A stretch of 64,000 bases of DNA from Caldithrix sp. GTDB taxonomy: Bacteria > Zhuqueibacterota > Zhuqueibacteria > Thermofontimicrobiales > Sulfurfontimicrobiaceae. The DNA is taken from NCBI GenBank assembly GCA_020722815.1, contig DYKB01000003.1, forward strand, positions 129,502-193,501, read 5' to 3'. Position 1 is the stretch's first letter; the number at the start of each line of letters is the position of its first letter. A model generated the notes under the pieces. That model did no database searches. It was not told where the DNA came from and saw only the letters and a program-made list of their open reading frames with translations. Positions 31,180 to 41,300 of the stretch are shown here, in pieces. Position numbers and translations under genes: made by a program.

Positions 31180-34100
31180 ATGTACAATAATGAAAAAGGA
31201 CGATTTTTGCGACATCAAAAATATATTTCGGCATACTTTCTCGTTTTTCTCATTATCGGTTTATCTAAATTAATTGCAAGCGCCGATAACTCGGTTCGAA
31301 TTTTATCCGCCACAAACAACGAACTCACTATCGAATTTATTCCAAAAGATTTTAGAATCGATACCATCGATATCTCCAATCCGCCAATACTTCGCTTCAA
31401 CTTTGAATCTGCTCAATTTAATGATAGTCCGGATACACCTTATATCCCCTTTGCACATTATTTCGTAAGTGTTCCTGTTGGCGCACGGCTTACTTATCAA
31501 ATTTTAGAAGCCCGGACTGACGATATTTCATCGGCGAGATGCGCCGCCGTTCCCTCATTCATCATCCGGGAAGAGCTCCCCCATGAAAAATATATTGCAT
31601 TCATGCCAAATAAAGAATTCCCATCTTCCTACCCTTCGCAAACAGTTGAAATTGGTACCCCGGGATTTTTAAAAAATTACCCGATTATCCCGATTAAAAT
31701 TTTTCCAGTTCAGGTTTTTGCGAAAGATCAGAAAGTCAGGGTTTTTAAAAAATTGACAATTCAATTCAATTTTCACGGGAATATTCCAGATCAGACATTA
31801 ATTAATATTTCCGATAAAATTGAAGATGTGTCTGGATTAATATTAAATCCCCGTCAAGCCAGGAATTGGCGGGCTGTTCCGACCCGAAAATTAATGAAAC
31901 GGCAAACCGCGAACGCTTCAAAATTATGGTTAAAAATCCCGATTAAAAGCGAAGGGATTTATAAATTGACCGGGGCAAAACTTTTTGCTCACGGTATCAA
32001 TATCCACGAAATTAATCCCGCCACTTTCCAACTGTTTAATAATGGTGGTTTTGAATTGCCGGAACAAAATTCGGATCCGCGACCGGATTCACTCATTGAA
32101 AATGCAATCATCGTCTCCGATGGAAATGATTCCCGTTTCGATAGCGAAGATTATATCCTTTTCCATGCCAGGGGAACTACCGGCTATCAGGTCAATTCAA
32201 GTGGCGAATTCAGTCATTATCAAAATCATTACACAGAAAAAAACATCTATTGGCTCACCTGGGGGGGCACACATCCTGGTAAACGCGTCATTACCACCCA
32301 GCAGCATCAGAATACAACCGTTGTAAAAAATTGCTTTACCGATTTCCTGTTCGTTGAAGAAGAACAGATCAATCTGCTTCATTCCGGCCGGCACTGGCTG
32401 GGGCGCCGACTCAAAACTGAAGGGGAGGCTTTGACTTACGCCTTCTCGATGAAAGGAGCCGTGCGCGACTCGCTGGTAAAAATTCGTGCCCAATTGGCAC
32501 CGGTCTCGGAAGGCCCACACAACTGTTTTCTGGGTTTTAATAATTCAATTTTGAAAAACGTAACCTTTAGTGGACCATTTAATTTTAGTGATGAAATTCA
32601 ATTCAAATTATTTAATTTTACTACGGAAAATAGCGTTAATATCCAATCCGGACTGAATTATATCAAAATTGGTTATCAAAACCCCCAGCCTGCTCATAAT
32701 TGTTTCGTGGACTGGATTGAAATTTCATATACGCGGCAATTGATAATAGAAAATGAGATGCTATTTTTTAATTCGGCACCGGACGATGGAATTTTGAAAT
32801 TTGAATTGAAAAATCAATCTTCTGAACCGATTACCCTGCTTGACTTAACACAAATCCATCAGATAAAACAAATTGATTATCAATCAAAAAATGAAGCTAT
32901 TGTCTTTGTCGATTCGGTTTCCAGAAAGCAGCCAAAGCACTATGTGGCTTTTTCAGCGAAAAATGTACTGGAAATAAATGAGTTCGAAAAAGCAAATTTT
33001 GCTCAGCTTCGGGAAAAATCTTATCACGTGGATTATTTGATTATTACCCCATTTCAATTTTTAGATGCCGCCAACACCCTGAAAAGTCTCCGGGAAAATA
33101 TCGATACACTGAAAGTTGAAATTGTAAACATCGCGGATATTTTCAATGAATTTGGCTGGGGTTTACCCGATCCAATGGCGATTCGTAATTTTCTAAAATT
33201 CGTCGCTGAAAACACCCCCCAGCCGCCACAATATGTCCTGCTGCTGGGTCAGGGGCATTACGATTATAAAAATATTCTCGGTGATTCCGGCCCGAACTGG
33301 ATTCCCACCTATCAAAATTTGGAGACGAACAGCACGAATAGTGTTTGCAGTGATGATATTTTTGCCTGCGTGCATGGTGATGATGCTTTCCAGGATCTGT
33401 CGATTGGACGAATACCGGCACGGACGAGCGAAGAGGCTGAACAATTTGTCCGGAAAATTTGTCAATATGAAGCGCAGAAAGCAAATGGTGACTGGCAAAA
33501 TCAAATTTTGATGGTCGCGGATGATGAATTTATCAGCGGTGGCAATGATGGGGCAGAACTTTTCCATACTCAAGATTGTGAAACGCTATCAAAATTAATT
33601 CCCAAGCATTTCGATCAACACAAAATTTATCTGGTTAATTATCCATCAGTTCAGAGTGCTTCAATTTCGGGAATTACCAAACCGAAAGCTAATCAGGACC
33701 TGATTCATTATTTAAATCAGGGCGTATTACTCTGTAACATGATAGGTCATAGTAATGAAACCCAATTCGCCCATGAAAAAATTTTTTCCATTTCGCGGGA
33801 AATCCCGCTCCTCCAGAATAATAAAAAATTACCCTTCCTGATTGTCGCCTCCTGTGCTTTTGGGCGATACGATACGCCGGCCAATCGTTACATTATAGAA
33901 GAATTATTATTTCACCCCGCCGGGGGGATCATTGCTTCGTTCGCCTCAGCGCGGGTAGCCTTCCCCGGTGATAATGCGGTTTTAAATCAACATCTGGTAC
34001 GATTTTTATTCCCTTCCGATACAACGACACGACGACTTGGCGATGCCGCCCGTCTTGCCAAAAACCGAATTCCTGGCATGAATAGTTCAAAATATCATCT

Positions 34101-35187
34101 GCTGGGAGATCCCGCTCTGGTCCTGAATGCCCCGGACTCCCGCATTACCATTCAATCGGTCTTACCTGATTCATTTAAAGCGCTCAGTCTGGTTACGGTT
34201 AACGGGCGAATAAACTCATTTGCGACAAAGACACCGGTTTCGAACGGAAAGATTTTCTTAAAAATTTTTGATACCCGGCAAGCCCAAACATACGTCAGTG
34301 GACAACATCAGACGGTGGATTTCGTTATGCCCGGAAATATTATTTTTCGGGGCACTTATCCAATAATCAATAACAACTTTGAAGCGCAATTCATGATTCC
34401 GAAAGATATCACTTATGGCGGGCAGGATGGCCGTATCAGTTGTTTTTATGGTGACGATAATAGCGAAAATGTCTTCGCTGGCTTTCAGGATGGGATTTAT
34501 CTGGGAGGAACATACGCCACGATGACGGATACGAAAGGTCCGGCCATTAAAATCGAATTTAAAAATTGTCATTTTCTCGAAAATGATTTTGTTCCACCAA
34601 ATCCTGTCCTGTTGGTCACAATTCACGATTCACTCAGTGGCATCAATCTGACCGGAGAAATTGGCCATAAAATCACACTGATTATTGATCAAACGGAAGA
34701 GCAAAAGATTGACTTAACTCCCTATTTTCATTATGATTTCGGCAGCTATCGCGCCGGCAAAATTCAATACCAACTGCTGGATTTAACTGAAGGCGAACAT
34801 ACCATTGAAATAAAAGCCTGGGATAATTTCAATAATTCAACAAAAACTGAAGCTCAATTTTGTATCATTGATCAGGAAAAGTTGGTTATCAGAAATTTAA
34901 TGAATTTCCCCAATCCGTTTTCGGATAAAACTAACTTCACATTTGAGATAAATCAGGCGGCTGAATATGAAATCAAGATTTATACCGTTGCCGGCCGAAT
35001 GATTCGCAACTTTTCAGGTATTCAAGCGCATCAGGGATTTAATTTTGATCTCACCTGGGATGGAACCGATGAAACCAATGAACCAGTCGCCAATGGCGTC
35101 TATCTCTACCAATTGAACGCCCGCGCTGAAGTAATGGGGCGAATCATTCGGATCTCGGCGGTAGGAAAACTGACTATCATGAAATAA
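31180..35187 (+). CDS. porU: PorU-like C25 family cysteine peptidase (type IX secretion)
   Basis: This 1335-residue exported protein has a signal segment at about residues 16-36. The N-terminal ~560 residues are beta-rich with two PorU-like regions. The gingipain (C25) core follows at about 610-960: VLLLGQGHYDYKNILGD, DLSIGRIPARTSEEAEQFV, the catalytic His857 in IGHSNETQF and the catalytic Cys892 in IVASCAFGRYD. C-terminal to it are Ig-like domains and a Por/FlgD-like sorting end (NFPNPFSDKTNFTF, WDGTDETNEPVANGVYLYQL). PorU is the sortase of the type IX secretion system, cutting sorting domains and attaching cargo. PorU proteins of Bacteroidota carry their own sorting-like end too. A secreted C25 protease cargo is the alternative. 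The PorV-like genes at 44322 and 58541 support a type IX system. Confidence 0.82.
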   Translation: MYNNEKGRFLRHQKYISAYFLVFLIIGLSKLIASADNSVRILSATNNELTIEFIPKDFRIDTIDISNPPILRFNFESAQFNDSPDTPYIPFAHYFVSVPVGARLTYQILEARTDDISSARCAAVPSFIIREELPHEKYIAFMPNKEFPSSYPSQTVEIGTPGFLKNYPIIPIKIFPVQVFAKDQKVRVFKKLTIQFNFHGNIPDQTLINISDKIEDVSGLILNPRQARNWRAVPTRKLMKRQTANASKLWLKIPIKSEGIYKLTGAKLFAHGINIHEINPATFQLFNNGGFELPEQNSDPRPDSLIENAIIVSDGNDSRFDSEDYILFHARGTTGYQVNSSGEFSHYQNHYTEKNIYWLTWGGTHPGKRVITTQQHQNTTVVKNCFTDFLFVEEEQINLLHSGRHWLGRRLKTEGEALTYAFSMKGAVRDSLVKIRAQLAPVSEGPHNCFLGFNNSILKNVTFSGPFNFSDEIQFKLFNFTTENSVNIQSGLNYIKIGYQNPQPAHNCFVDWIEISYTRQLIIENEMLFFNSAPDDGILKFELKNQSSEPITLLDLTQIHQIKQIDYQSKNEAIVFVDSVSRKQPKHYVAFSAKNVLEINEFEKANFAQLREKSYHVDYLIITPFQFLDAANTLKSLRENIDTLKVEIVNIADIFNEFGWGLPDPMAIRNFLKFVAENTPQPPQYVLLLGQGHYDYKNILGDSGPNWIPTYQNLETNSTNSVCSDDIFACVHGDDAFQDLSIGRIPARTSEEAEQFVRKICQYEAQKANGDWQNQILMVADDEFISGGNDGAELFHTQDCETLSKLIPKHFDQHKIYLVNYPSVQSASISGITKPKANQDLIHYLNQGVLLCNMIGHSNETQFAHEKIFSISREIPLLQNNKKLPFLIVASCAFGRYDTPANRYIIEELLFHPAGGIIASFASARVAFPGDNAVLNQHLVRFLFPSDTTTRRLGDAARLAKNRIPGMNSSKYHLLGDPALVLNAPDSRITIQSVLPDSFKALSLVTVNGRINSFATKTPVSNGKIFLKIFDTRQAQTYVSGQHQTVDFVMPGNIIFRGTYPIINNNFEAQFMIPKDITYGGQDGRISCFYGDDNSENVFAGFQDGIYLGGTYATMTDTKGPAIKIEFKNCHFLENDFVPPNPVLLVTIHDSLSGINLTGEIGHKITLIIDQTEEQKIDLTPYFHYDFGSYRAGKIQYQLLDLTEGEHTIEIKAWDNFNNSTKTEAQFCIIDQEKLVIRNLMNFPNPFSDKTNFTFEINQAAEYEIKIYTVAGRMIRNFSGIQAHQGFNFDLTWDGTDETNEPVANGVYLYQLNARAEVMGRIIRISAVGKLTIMK

Positions 35188-35242
35188 TAAATGCTGCAAT
35201 CATTATATCTTATGCATTACGCGTGACGTATCACGCCAACAT

Positions 35243-35557
35243 CTACTCAACAACCACTGCCGTTCCATAAACCAAAATTTCAGCAGCAGCCCCCATGATA
35301 TAACTGGTGGAAAAGCGCATATCAACAATAGCATTGGCTCCTAATTGCTCGGCTTCAGCTACCATCCTATCAATAGACTGCTCACGGGATTCCCCTAATA
35401 GTTTGGTATATTCTTCAATTTCACCACCCACAATATTTTTAAAAACAGCCAGAATATCCTTGCCAATATGTCGCGCGCGAACCGTATTCCCCCGAACCAA
35501 CCCTATGGTTTTCACGATTTTTTTTCCGGCAATTGCACTTGAAGTTACGATAATCAT
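35243..35557 (-). CDS. YbjQ family (UPF0145) protein
   Basis: This 104-residue protein is a clear YbjQ/UPF0145 member: MIIVTSSAIAGKKIVKTIGL, VRGNTVRARHIGKDI, then ESREQSIDRMVAEAEQLGAN and AIVDMRFSTSYI. The family forms compact, dodecin-like or pentameric alpha/beta assemblies and is sometimes described as putative heavy-metal-binding; its role is unknown. Its ATG overlaps the anti-sigma gene's end by 4 bp, so it is the third gene of the sigma/anti-sigma operon and is probably stress- or envelope-linked here. Confidence 0.9.
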   Translation of the reverse strand: MIIVTSSAIAGKKIVKTIGLVRGNTVRARHIGKDILAVFKNIVGGEIEEYTKLLGESREQSIDRMVAEAEQLGANAIVDMRFSTSYIMGAAAEILVYGTAVVVE

Positions 35558-36021
35558 CTTTTAACCTCCTTATAAGGATCACTTCTTCGGACAATCAGTT
35601 TTTCACGAATGACAGAGACTAACAAAATTACCAGGCCAGCTAAAACTGCAATGATTGCCACCTTCACAATCATAATCAGGTGTTGATCCTGAAACATTTC
35701 TTCAACGGCTTTGAACAGACCATAGGTGATTAAAATAACACTGCCAATTGAAACAAGTATCCAAGCGAGTCCTCTCTCTAACCGGTTGAAGACATTCAAC
35801 CAGTAATTATCCCACGTTCTTTCTGGTAAATCTTTAAATTTCATAGTTGAAATAACCTCTTTCATTGATTTAAATGTTTCCCATTCCTTTTTAAATTCCA
35901 CGTTTTGTTCTACTAATTTTTTAAACTCCTCCTGTTCGGTCACAGACAATTCCTGATCAACAGCTCCCATGAGCAACTGCTGAAACCGTTCGCGTTCAGC
36001 ATCAAATTTCACCTTACTCAT
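35554..36021 (-). CDS. Probable membrane anti-sigma factor
   Basis: This 155-residue protein has a cytoplasmic helical N-terminus (about residues 1-75; FQQLLMGAVDQELSVTEQEE), which resembles anti-sigma domains without the zinc His-Cys motif. Two hydrophobic helices follow at about 84-106 (AWILVSIGSVILITYGLFKA) and 117-137. It begins within the sigma-factor gene's last codons (8-bp overlap), the usual layout for ECF sigma/anti-sigma pairs. It would hold the sigma factor at the membrane and release it on a signal. Family assignment is by position and topology. Confidence 0.7.
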   Translation of the reverse strand: MSKVKFDAERERFQQLLMGAVDQELSVTEQEEFKKLVEQNVEFKKEWETFKSMKEVISTMKFKDLPERTWDNYWLNVFNRLERGLAWILVSIGSVILITYGLFKAVEEMFQDQHLIMIVKVAIIAVLAGLVILLVSVIREKLIVRRSDPYKEVKR

Positions 36022-36601
36022 GATAATAGCCCTCCATCAATTCTTTCAGTGCTTTTCTGGCATTATAGAGCCGGGACATAACGGTCCCAACAGGACATTT
36101 TAAAATTTCAGCGATTTCCTTGTATGACATCTCCTGAAAATCTTTTAAAATAATGATCTCCCGATCAGGTGGTTTGAGTGCGTTGATTCCTTTCCATAAA
36201 ATTTCTTTTAATTCATTCTGTTCGACCTGCTGCGCTAAATTATCGGTACTATCCACAAGCTGATTCACTGTGGTTTCGCCTATTTCTGAAAAGGATGCAG
36301 CCTGACGATGGTGATCGCGCAGATAATTAAACGATAAATTTTTTAAAATCTGATAGTACCAGGTAAAAAATTTTCGTTCCGGATCAAATTTTTTAAGTGA
36401 ATAGAATGCCCGGACAAAAGCCTCCTGGGATAAATCCATCGCCGCATCAGGCGAACCCACGAGCCCCAAGGCAATATAATAAGCGTGCTTCATGTACTTT
36501 TGAACAATTATCCCAAACGCCTGGCGATCTTCACGCTGGGCTTTTTGGATAATATCATGCGCTGCTTCCAATTGCTTTTCTCTGCTCCTTCTCCTGTTCA
36601 T
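36014..36601 (-). CDS. ECF-type RNA polymerase sigma factor
   Basis: This 195-residue sigma-70-family factor of the extracytoplasmic function group has region 2 at about 25-100 (FGIIVQKYMKHAYYIALGL, DAAMDLSQEAFVRAFYSLKK, RKFFTWYYQILKNLSFNYLR) and region 4 at about 135-187 (LKPPDREIIILKDFQEMSYK, EIAEILKCPVGTVMSRLYNA). It directs polymerase to its own regulon when freed from its anti-sigma factor, which is encoded directly after it with an 8-bp overlap. No consensus site was identified upstream, so auto-regulation remains an assumption. Confidence 0.93.
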   Translation of the reverse strand: MNRRRSREKQLEAAHDIIQKAQREDRQAFGIIVQKYMKHAYYIALGLVGSPDAAMDLSQEAFVRAFYSLKKFDPERKFFTWYYQILKNLSFNYLRDHHRQAASFSEIGETTVNQLVDSTDNLAQQVEQNELKEILWKGINALKPPDREIIILKDFQEMSYKEIAEILKCPVGTVMSRLYNARKALKELMEGYYHE

Positions 36602-36865
36602 TCATTGATACACTTGAGATAGTCAATTATTCAATAAAATTCAATATTTTTTTGAATCTGCTTGATTTTGAGATGGGATTTTTGTATTCTGTACGTTCTA
36701 AAAAAAATTGGGTAAGCTGTACTTGATGTTTTTTGGTGAAATGTCCGGCGTAAAACGTGATACGTAATGCGTAATACCGTTGCACGGATGAGAATACGAT
36801 TGGATAACACATTAAAAAAATCTATGAAATCTCTGGTCTAATTTGGTGAAAAAGGAGAATGCTGA

Positions 36866-37921
36866 ATGAAAAACGGTAAATTTGGTTTTGGAATTATCGG
36901 ATGTGGCGTCATTGGTCCCTGGCACGCCCGTGCTATCAGTGCTGTTGAAAAATCATATACGGCCGCGGTATGTGATATTATACCGGAACGGGCAAATAGT
37001 TTGGGTGATGAATATGCCAAAGAAGCAAAAAGGTATGAAAACTACCTGGATTTGATAAAAGATCCGGCGGTGGATATCGTTTCAATCTGTACGCCTTCGG
37101 GTCTGCATAGCGAAATGGTCATTGCGGCGGCGAATGCCGGGAAGCATATTTTATGTGAGAAGCCAATCGACATTCAATTGGACAAGATTGATCGAATGCT
37201 CGAAGCCACTATGAAAAATCGGGTTAAAATAGCCGGCGTTTTTCAACGCCGCACTTATCAGGATTCCCAAAAAATTAAAAATGCGCTGGATCAGGGATTA
37301 TTGGGTAAAATGGTGCTGGGGGACGCCTATCTGAAATACTATCGGTCACAGGCATATTATCAAAGCGCCAACTGGCGCGGCACCTGGGAACTCGATGGCG
37401 GGGGTGCGCTCATGAATCAGGGTATTCATGGCATCGACCTGCTTCTCTGGTTCATGGGCGATGTGGAAATGGTTTATGCAAAAGCCGGTGCATTAGTAAG
37501 AAATATCGCCGTTGAAGACACAGCAATTGCCCTGCTTCAATATAAAAATGGTGCTTATGGCGTCATCCAGGGCGCGACTTCCGTCAATCCAGGTGAAGCG
37601 ACCCGCCTGGAATTGAATGGAAAATACGGCACCATTATTTTTGAAGAATCAAAAATCACCCGTTGGGCGGTGACGCAGGAAGAAGATGGCCTGGCGAATG
37701 ACCAGGAGATTCAGCCTGAAAAAATCGACCATAGCGCTATTTCTGATCCCAAAGATATTGGCCTGTTTGGTCATATCCGACATATTGAAGACCTGATTCA
37801 AGCGATTGAAACTGATGGCGAACCGATGGTTACCGGCGAAAGTGCCCGCAAATCGGTGGAGTTGATTCTGGCGATTTATGAATCGGCGCGGCAGGGGAGA
37901 GAGGTTTATCTGTCACGTTAA
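36866..37921 (+). CDS. Gfo/Idh/MocA family oxidoreductase
   Basis: This 351-residue NAD(P)-dependent dehydrogenase has an N-terminal Rossmann fold (GIIGCGVIGPWHARAI, glycine-rich at about 8-23) and the family motif CEKPID at about 94-99, including the catalytic-region Lys. The second domain has NQGIHGIDLLLWFMGDVE at about 182-199, with the usual His. The family acts on sugars and inositols, but the substrate cannot be told. A GGAGAA site lies before the ATG. It is monocistronic. Its neighbours do not hint at a sugar, but a ROK kinase, a NagB-like protein and a TIM-barrel protein lie 16-20 kb on. Confidence 0.92.
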   Translation: MKNGKFGFGIIGCGVIGPWHARAISAVEKSYTAAVCDIIPERANSLGDEYAKEAKRYENYLDLIKDPAVDIVSICTPSGLHSEMVIAAANAGKHILCEKPIDIQLDKIDRMLEATMKNRVKIAGVFQRRTYQDSQKIKNALDQGLLGKMVLGDAYLKYYRSQAYYQSANWRGTWELDGGGALMNQGIHGIDLLLWFMGDVEMVYAKAGALVRNIAVEDTAIALLQYKNGAYGVIQGATSVNPGEATRLELNGKYGTIIFEESKITRWAVTQEEDGLANDQEIQPEKIDHSAISDPKDIGLFGHIRHIEDLIQAIETDGEPMVTGESARKSVELILAIYESARQGREVYLSR

Positions 37922-37979
37922 TTGGTTTGACTAAGTTTTTTAAAGCCTGCTCTATAACGGCATCATTTTAATAAAAACA

Positions 37980-38149
37980 CCTGAAATTCTAAATTGAACC
38001 TAAAATTCTAAAATGGAAATTTGTAAGGGTATGAATCAATGAGAGACCCCCATTTTTGCTTTTTGAAAATGGGAGAGATACAGAGGGGGTCAATTTCGCA
38101 CTGAAAGCGAGTTCTCCGAAGAAAAAACGTTTCATTTTAGAATTTCAGG
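37980..38149. mobile_element. R5 element with CCTGAAATTCTAAA ends
   Basis: A 170-bp segment bounded by perfect 14-bp inverted repeats, CCTGAAATTCTAAA at 37980-37993 and TTTAGAATTTCAGG at 38136-38149. It contains a GAGACCCCC...GAGGGGGTC hairpin. A third copy of the right end lies at 38292-38305, and others lie at 1952-1965 and (altered) near 52104. The rest of the 37922-38366 gap also holds a GCCTTTATGC / GCATAAAGGC pair at 38219-38252. Confidence 0.6.
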
Positions 38150-38366
38150 TTGAAATCTATTCAGCAGAAATTTTACTTTAATCAACTTGTTGCGTTTATA
38201 AAAAGCTAAAAGTGCAAGGCCTTTATGCATTGCAACTGTAACGCATAAAGGCGCTACTCTCATGAAATGATTTAAAATGTGATATTTTCATTTTAGAATT
38301 TCAGGGAATATGATAAATTTTCCCCGATGTTTTGGTTGTTTTCAAGTGTTTTGAAACCAATATCTA

Positions 38367-41300
38367 TCAATTTTCATTCGTTTTTTTCAACTCGTCAAGA
38401 AGCTGGTGGGCACGCTGATCATAAGGCGAAATTTTCAGGCCTTTTTCAATTGTGACAATGGCTTCTTTTGGCTGGTTATTTTTTTGGTACATCCGTCCCA
38501 GATTAAAAAATAAATTGGCCTGTTCCGGCTGTTTTTTAATAGCCGTGAGCATATATCGAATCGCGGCCGGATAATCCTGCAACATATAGTACACCTGCGC
38601 CAGTGTGGAATAGGCAAAAGGATTTTCAGCATCCATTTCCAAAAGGCGTTCAAACGACACTTTAGCGGCCTCCCATCGTTGAAGTTGGATATCAGCCAGC
38701 CCATGGTTCAGCCACGCGGTGACATAATTATCGTTAATTTTTAATGCCTGCTGATAAAATTCAAGTGCCTTTTCCCATTCTTTCCGGTTAGCCAGTTCCA
38801 AACCCTGCAGGATATATGCTTTGGCAAAATCAGGCGCCTTTGTGATAGCCGCTTCAAAGTATTTTTTATCCTTTTCCAAATCCTGATGGCTGATGAGATC
38901 GACATACTGCAGCAGTGCAAAATCGTTATCGGGTTCTTCATCTAAAATTTTTCGGATTGAATTAATCGCTTCGCTAACTATTTCCTGCTGGTCCGGAATG
39001 GCGGCCAGCATACGATAAGTAAAAAATGCAGCCATTAGATTTTTCATTTCAGTTTCATATTTGAGGATTCGGGTTCTAACCAGTTCGGTTGGTCCCAGCG
39101 CTTCAAAATTCTGACAATAAGAAAGCACGGTTTCCCGACATTTGAGCAGTTCCTCATAGACATCCGGATTCATTTCATGACTGGGGATACGGCTGAATTC
39201 CACGATGGGCTTATCGTCGGTATGACTTACGGCGGAGCCGGCAAATTTCTGCAGCATCGCTGAACCACAGAAGAAAGTCGATAAAAATATATATGGATCT
39301 GCCAGATGAATTTCGGCGAGACTGGAAGCGACAGAGGGTGCTTCAATACGCGATTTCACCAATCCCACATCAATTGGATATGCTCCTTTCATCCCCAGCA
39401 AGAGAAGATGTTCCGGATTATTATACCACAGGCTGGAATATGGAAACACTTTGATAAAACTTTTCACCAACGACTGAACTTCGTCCAGACTCATTCCAGA
39501 AATGGGCAGCCACGCGATTAACTGCCCGGAAGTATTTAATTTCGTCCGGCATAACCGATAAAATTCTTCCGTATAAAGTGTCGGACTGAATTTCGGATCG
39601 ACGGAATTAATGGAAATGATATCATAGTTTTTCGGTGTTGCCAGGATATAATTTCGGCCATCATTTACAATAAAAGAAAATCGCGGGTCACTAAAGACAC
39701 CGGCATTTTCCGTTTTGAAAAATTCAGCAGTCTTTTTTTCATGTGCCACCAGTTCAACACAATCGACCGACTTAACGTGCGGATAATCCAGAAATGAACG
39801 GCAGGTGTTGCCAAAACCGAATCCAACAACCAGCGCATGCCGGGGTCCTGGTGTCAGCAGCATGGGTAAATGGGCCAACATTTTATGAATTATCATGTCC
39901 GAATACGTCGTATGAGCCGTATTATGACCGTTCACGTTAATATAGCGAACATTGCGTCCCCAGATATTGATCTGATCTTTTCTTTCGAGCACACTCACTG
40001 TTGCCGCTGCGGTATCTTTATGGTGTAATAAACGTGTCCCCAAAAAACCAGCCGTTTTGAGAAAAACAGGCCGGGTTGTAAACGTGGGGATACTGATGGA
40101 TAAAAAGAGCAAAACCATAACACTGGCAAATACAAGTGAACGGCGTTTGGTATTCAAATTCTCTTTTTCAAAAAGAATAAAGAGCAAGGCCAGCATCAGA
40201 TTAATGGCCGCTAAAATTAAAATTGAGGTGTTGAGTCCCAAAAGCGGTATTATGACAAAACCGGATAAAAACGATCCCAAAATAGCGCCAATTGTGTTGG
40301 CCATATAAACACGGCCAATACCTTTACCGATTTTATCGATATTTTGAACGTAAATCCGATTTACAATCGGAAAAGCCGCCCCCATACCAATTGTCGGAAT
40401 AATAATAATTAAAAACACGGTAATAAAGAGTAGCATTGTCACCAACGTCCAATTGCCGGGTTTCAGTAATTCGATGAGCTGATTTTGAAAAGAATTGAGG
40501 TTCATTAATAAAAAAATGGTTGATACTGCGGCCAGCGCGATCATCGCCTCAAAAATACCCAGCCAGAATAATGGTCGTTTAATCCGGTCGACCCATCGGG
40601 TGACGATAAAGCTTCCCAATGCAATGCCGATTAAAAAAGTGGTTAAGATGATCGTGAATGAATAAGTTGTCGAACTGACAAAGAAGATGAGCGCCCGGGT
40701 CCAAACCACTTCGTACGCCAACGAAACGAAGCCAGCGACACCAAAGAGCCAGAGGACAAATTTGGCCGTCCGACTATCATAGTGGCGAATCGGTTCGCTC
40801 TGAACCGGGGAAATGATTTTTTCCGAATGAATTTTCCGCGTTTTCTGTGCAGGCATCGGTCTAGGATCAGTCCAATAGGAATTTAATAATAATGCCGCCA
40901 AACCGATAAGCAGATTGAGAAGAATGGCCATCCAGAGGGTCGTATTGACACCCCAGAGATAAATGAAGCAATAGCCGGTTAGAAAAGCACCGATGACCGC
41001 GCCAAAAGTATTAAAACCGTACAACCAGCCGACCTGCCGGCCCAGGCTATCCGCGGTTTTGATAAAATATTTGCTGATAACCGGTAAAGTTCCCCCCATC
41101 AAAGTCGTCGGGACAATTAATATAATAATGGAAAGCAGAAATCGGACAATATTGACAATAATACTATTATTTTCAGTGATCTGAAAGAGCGAGAGATAGA
41201 TCGCATCAGAGATCGGGAGGAAAAAGAAGAGAATTAAAATGGCGGAAATTCCAATTCCCAATTCCAGCAGGCCATAAAATTTCAAGGGATTCCGAATACG

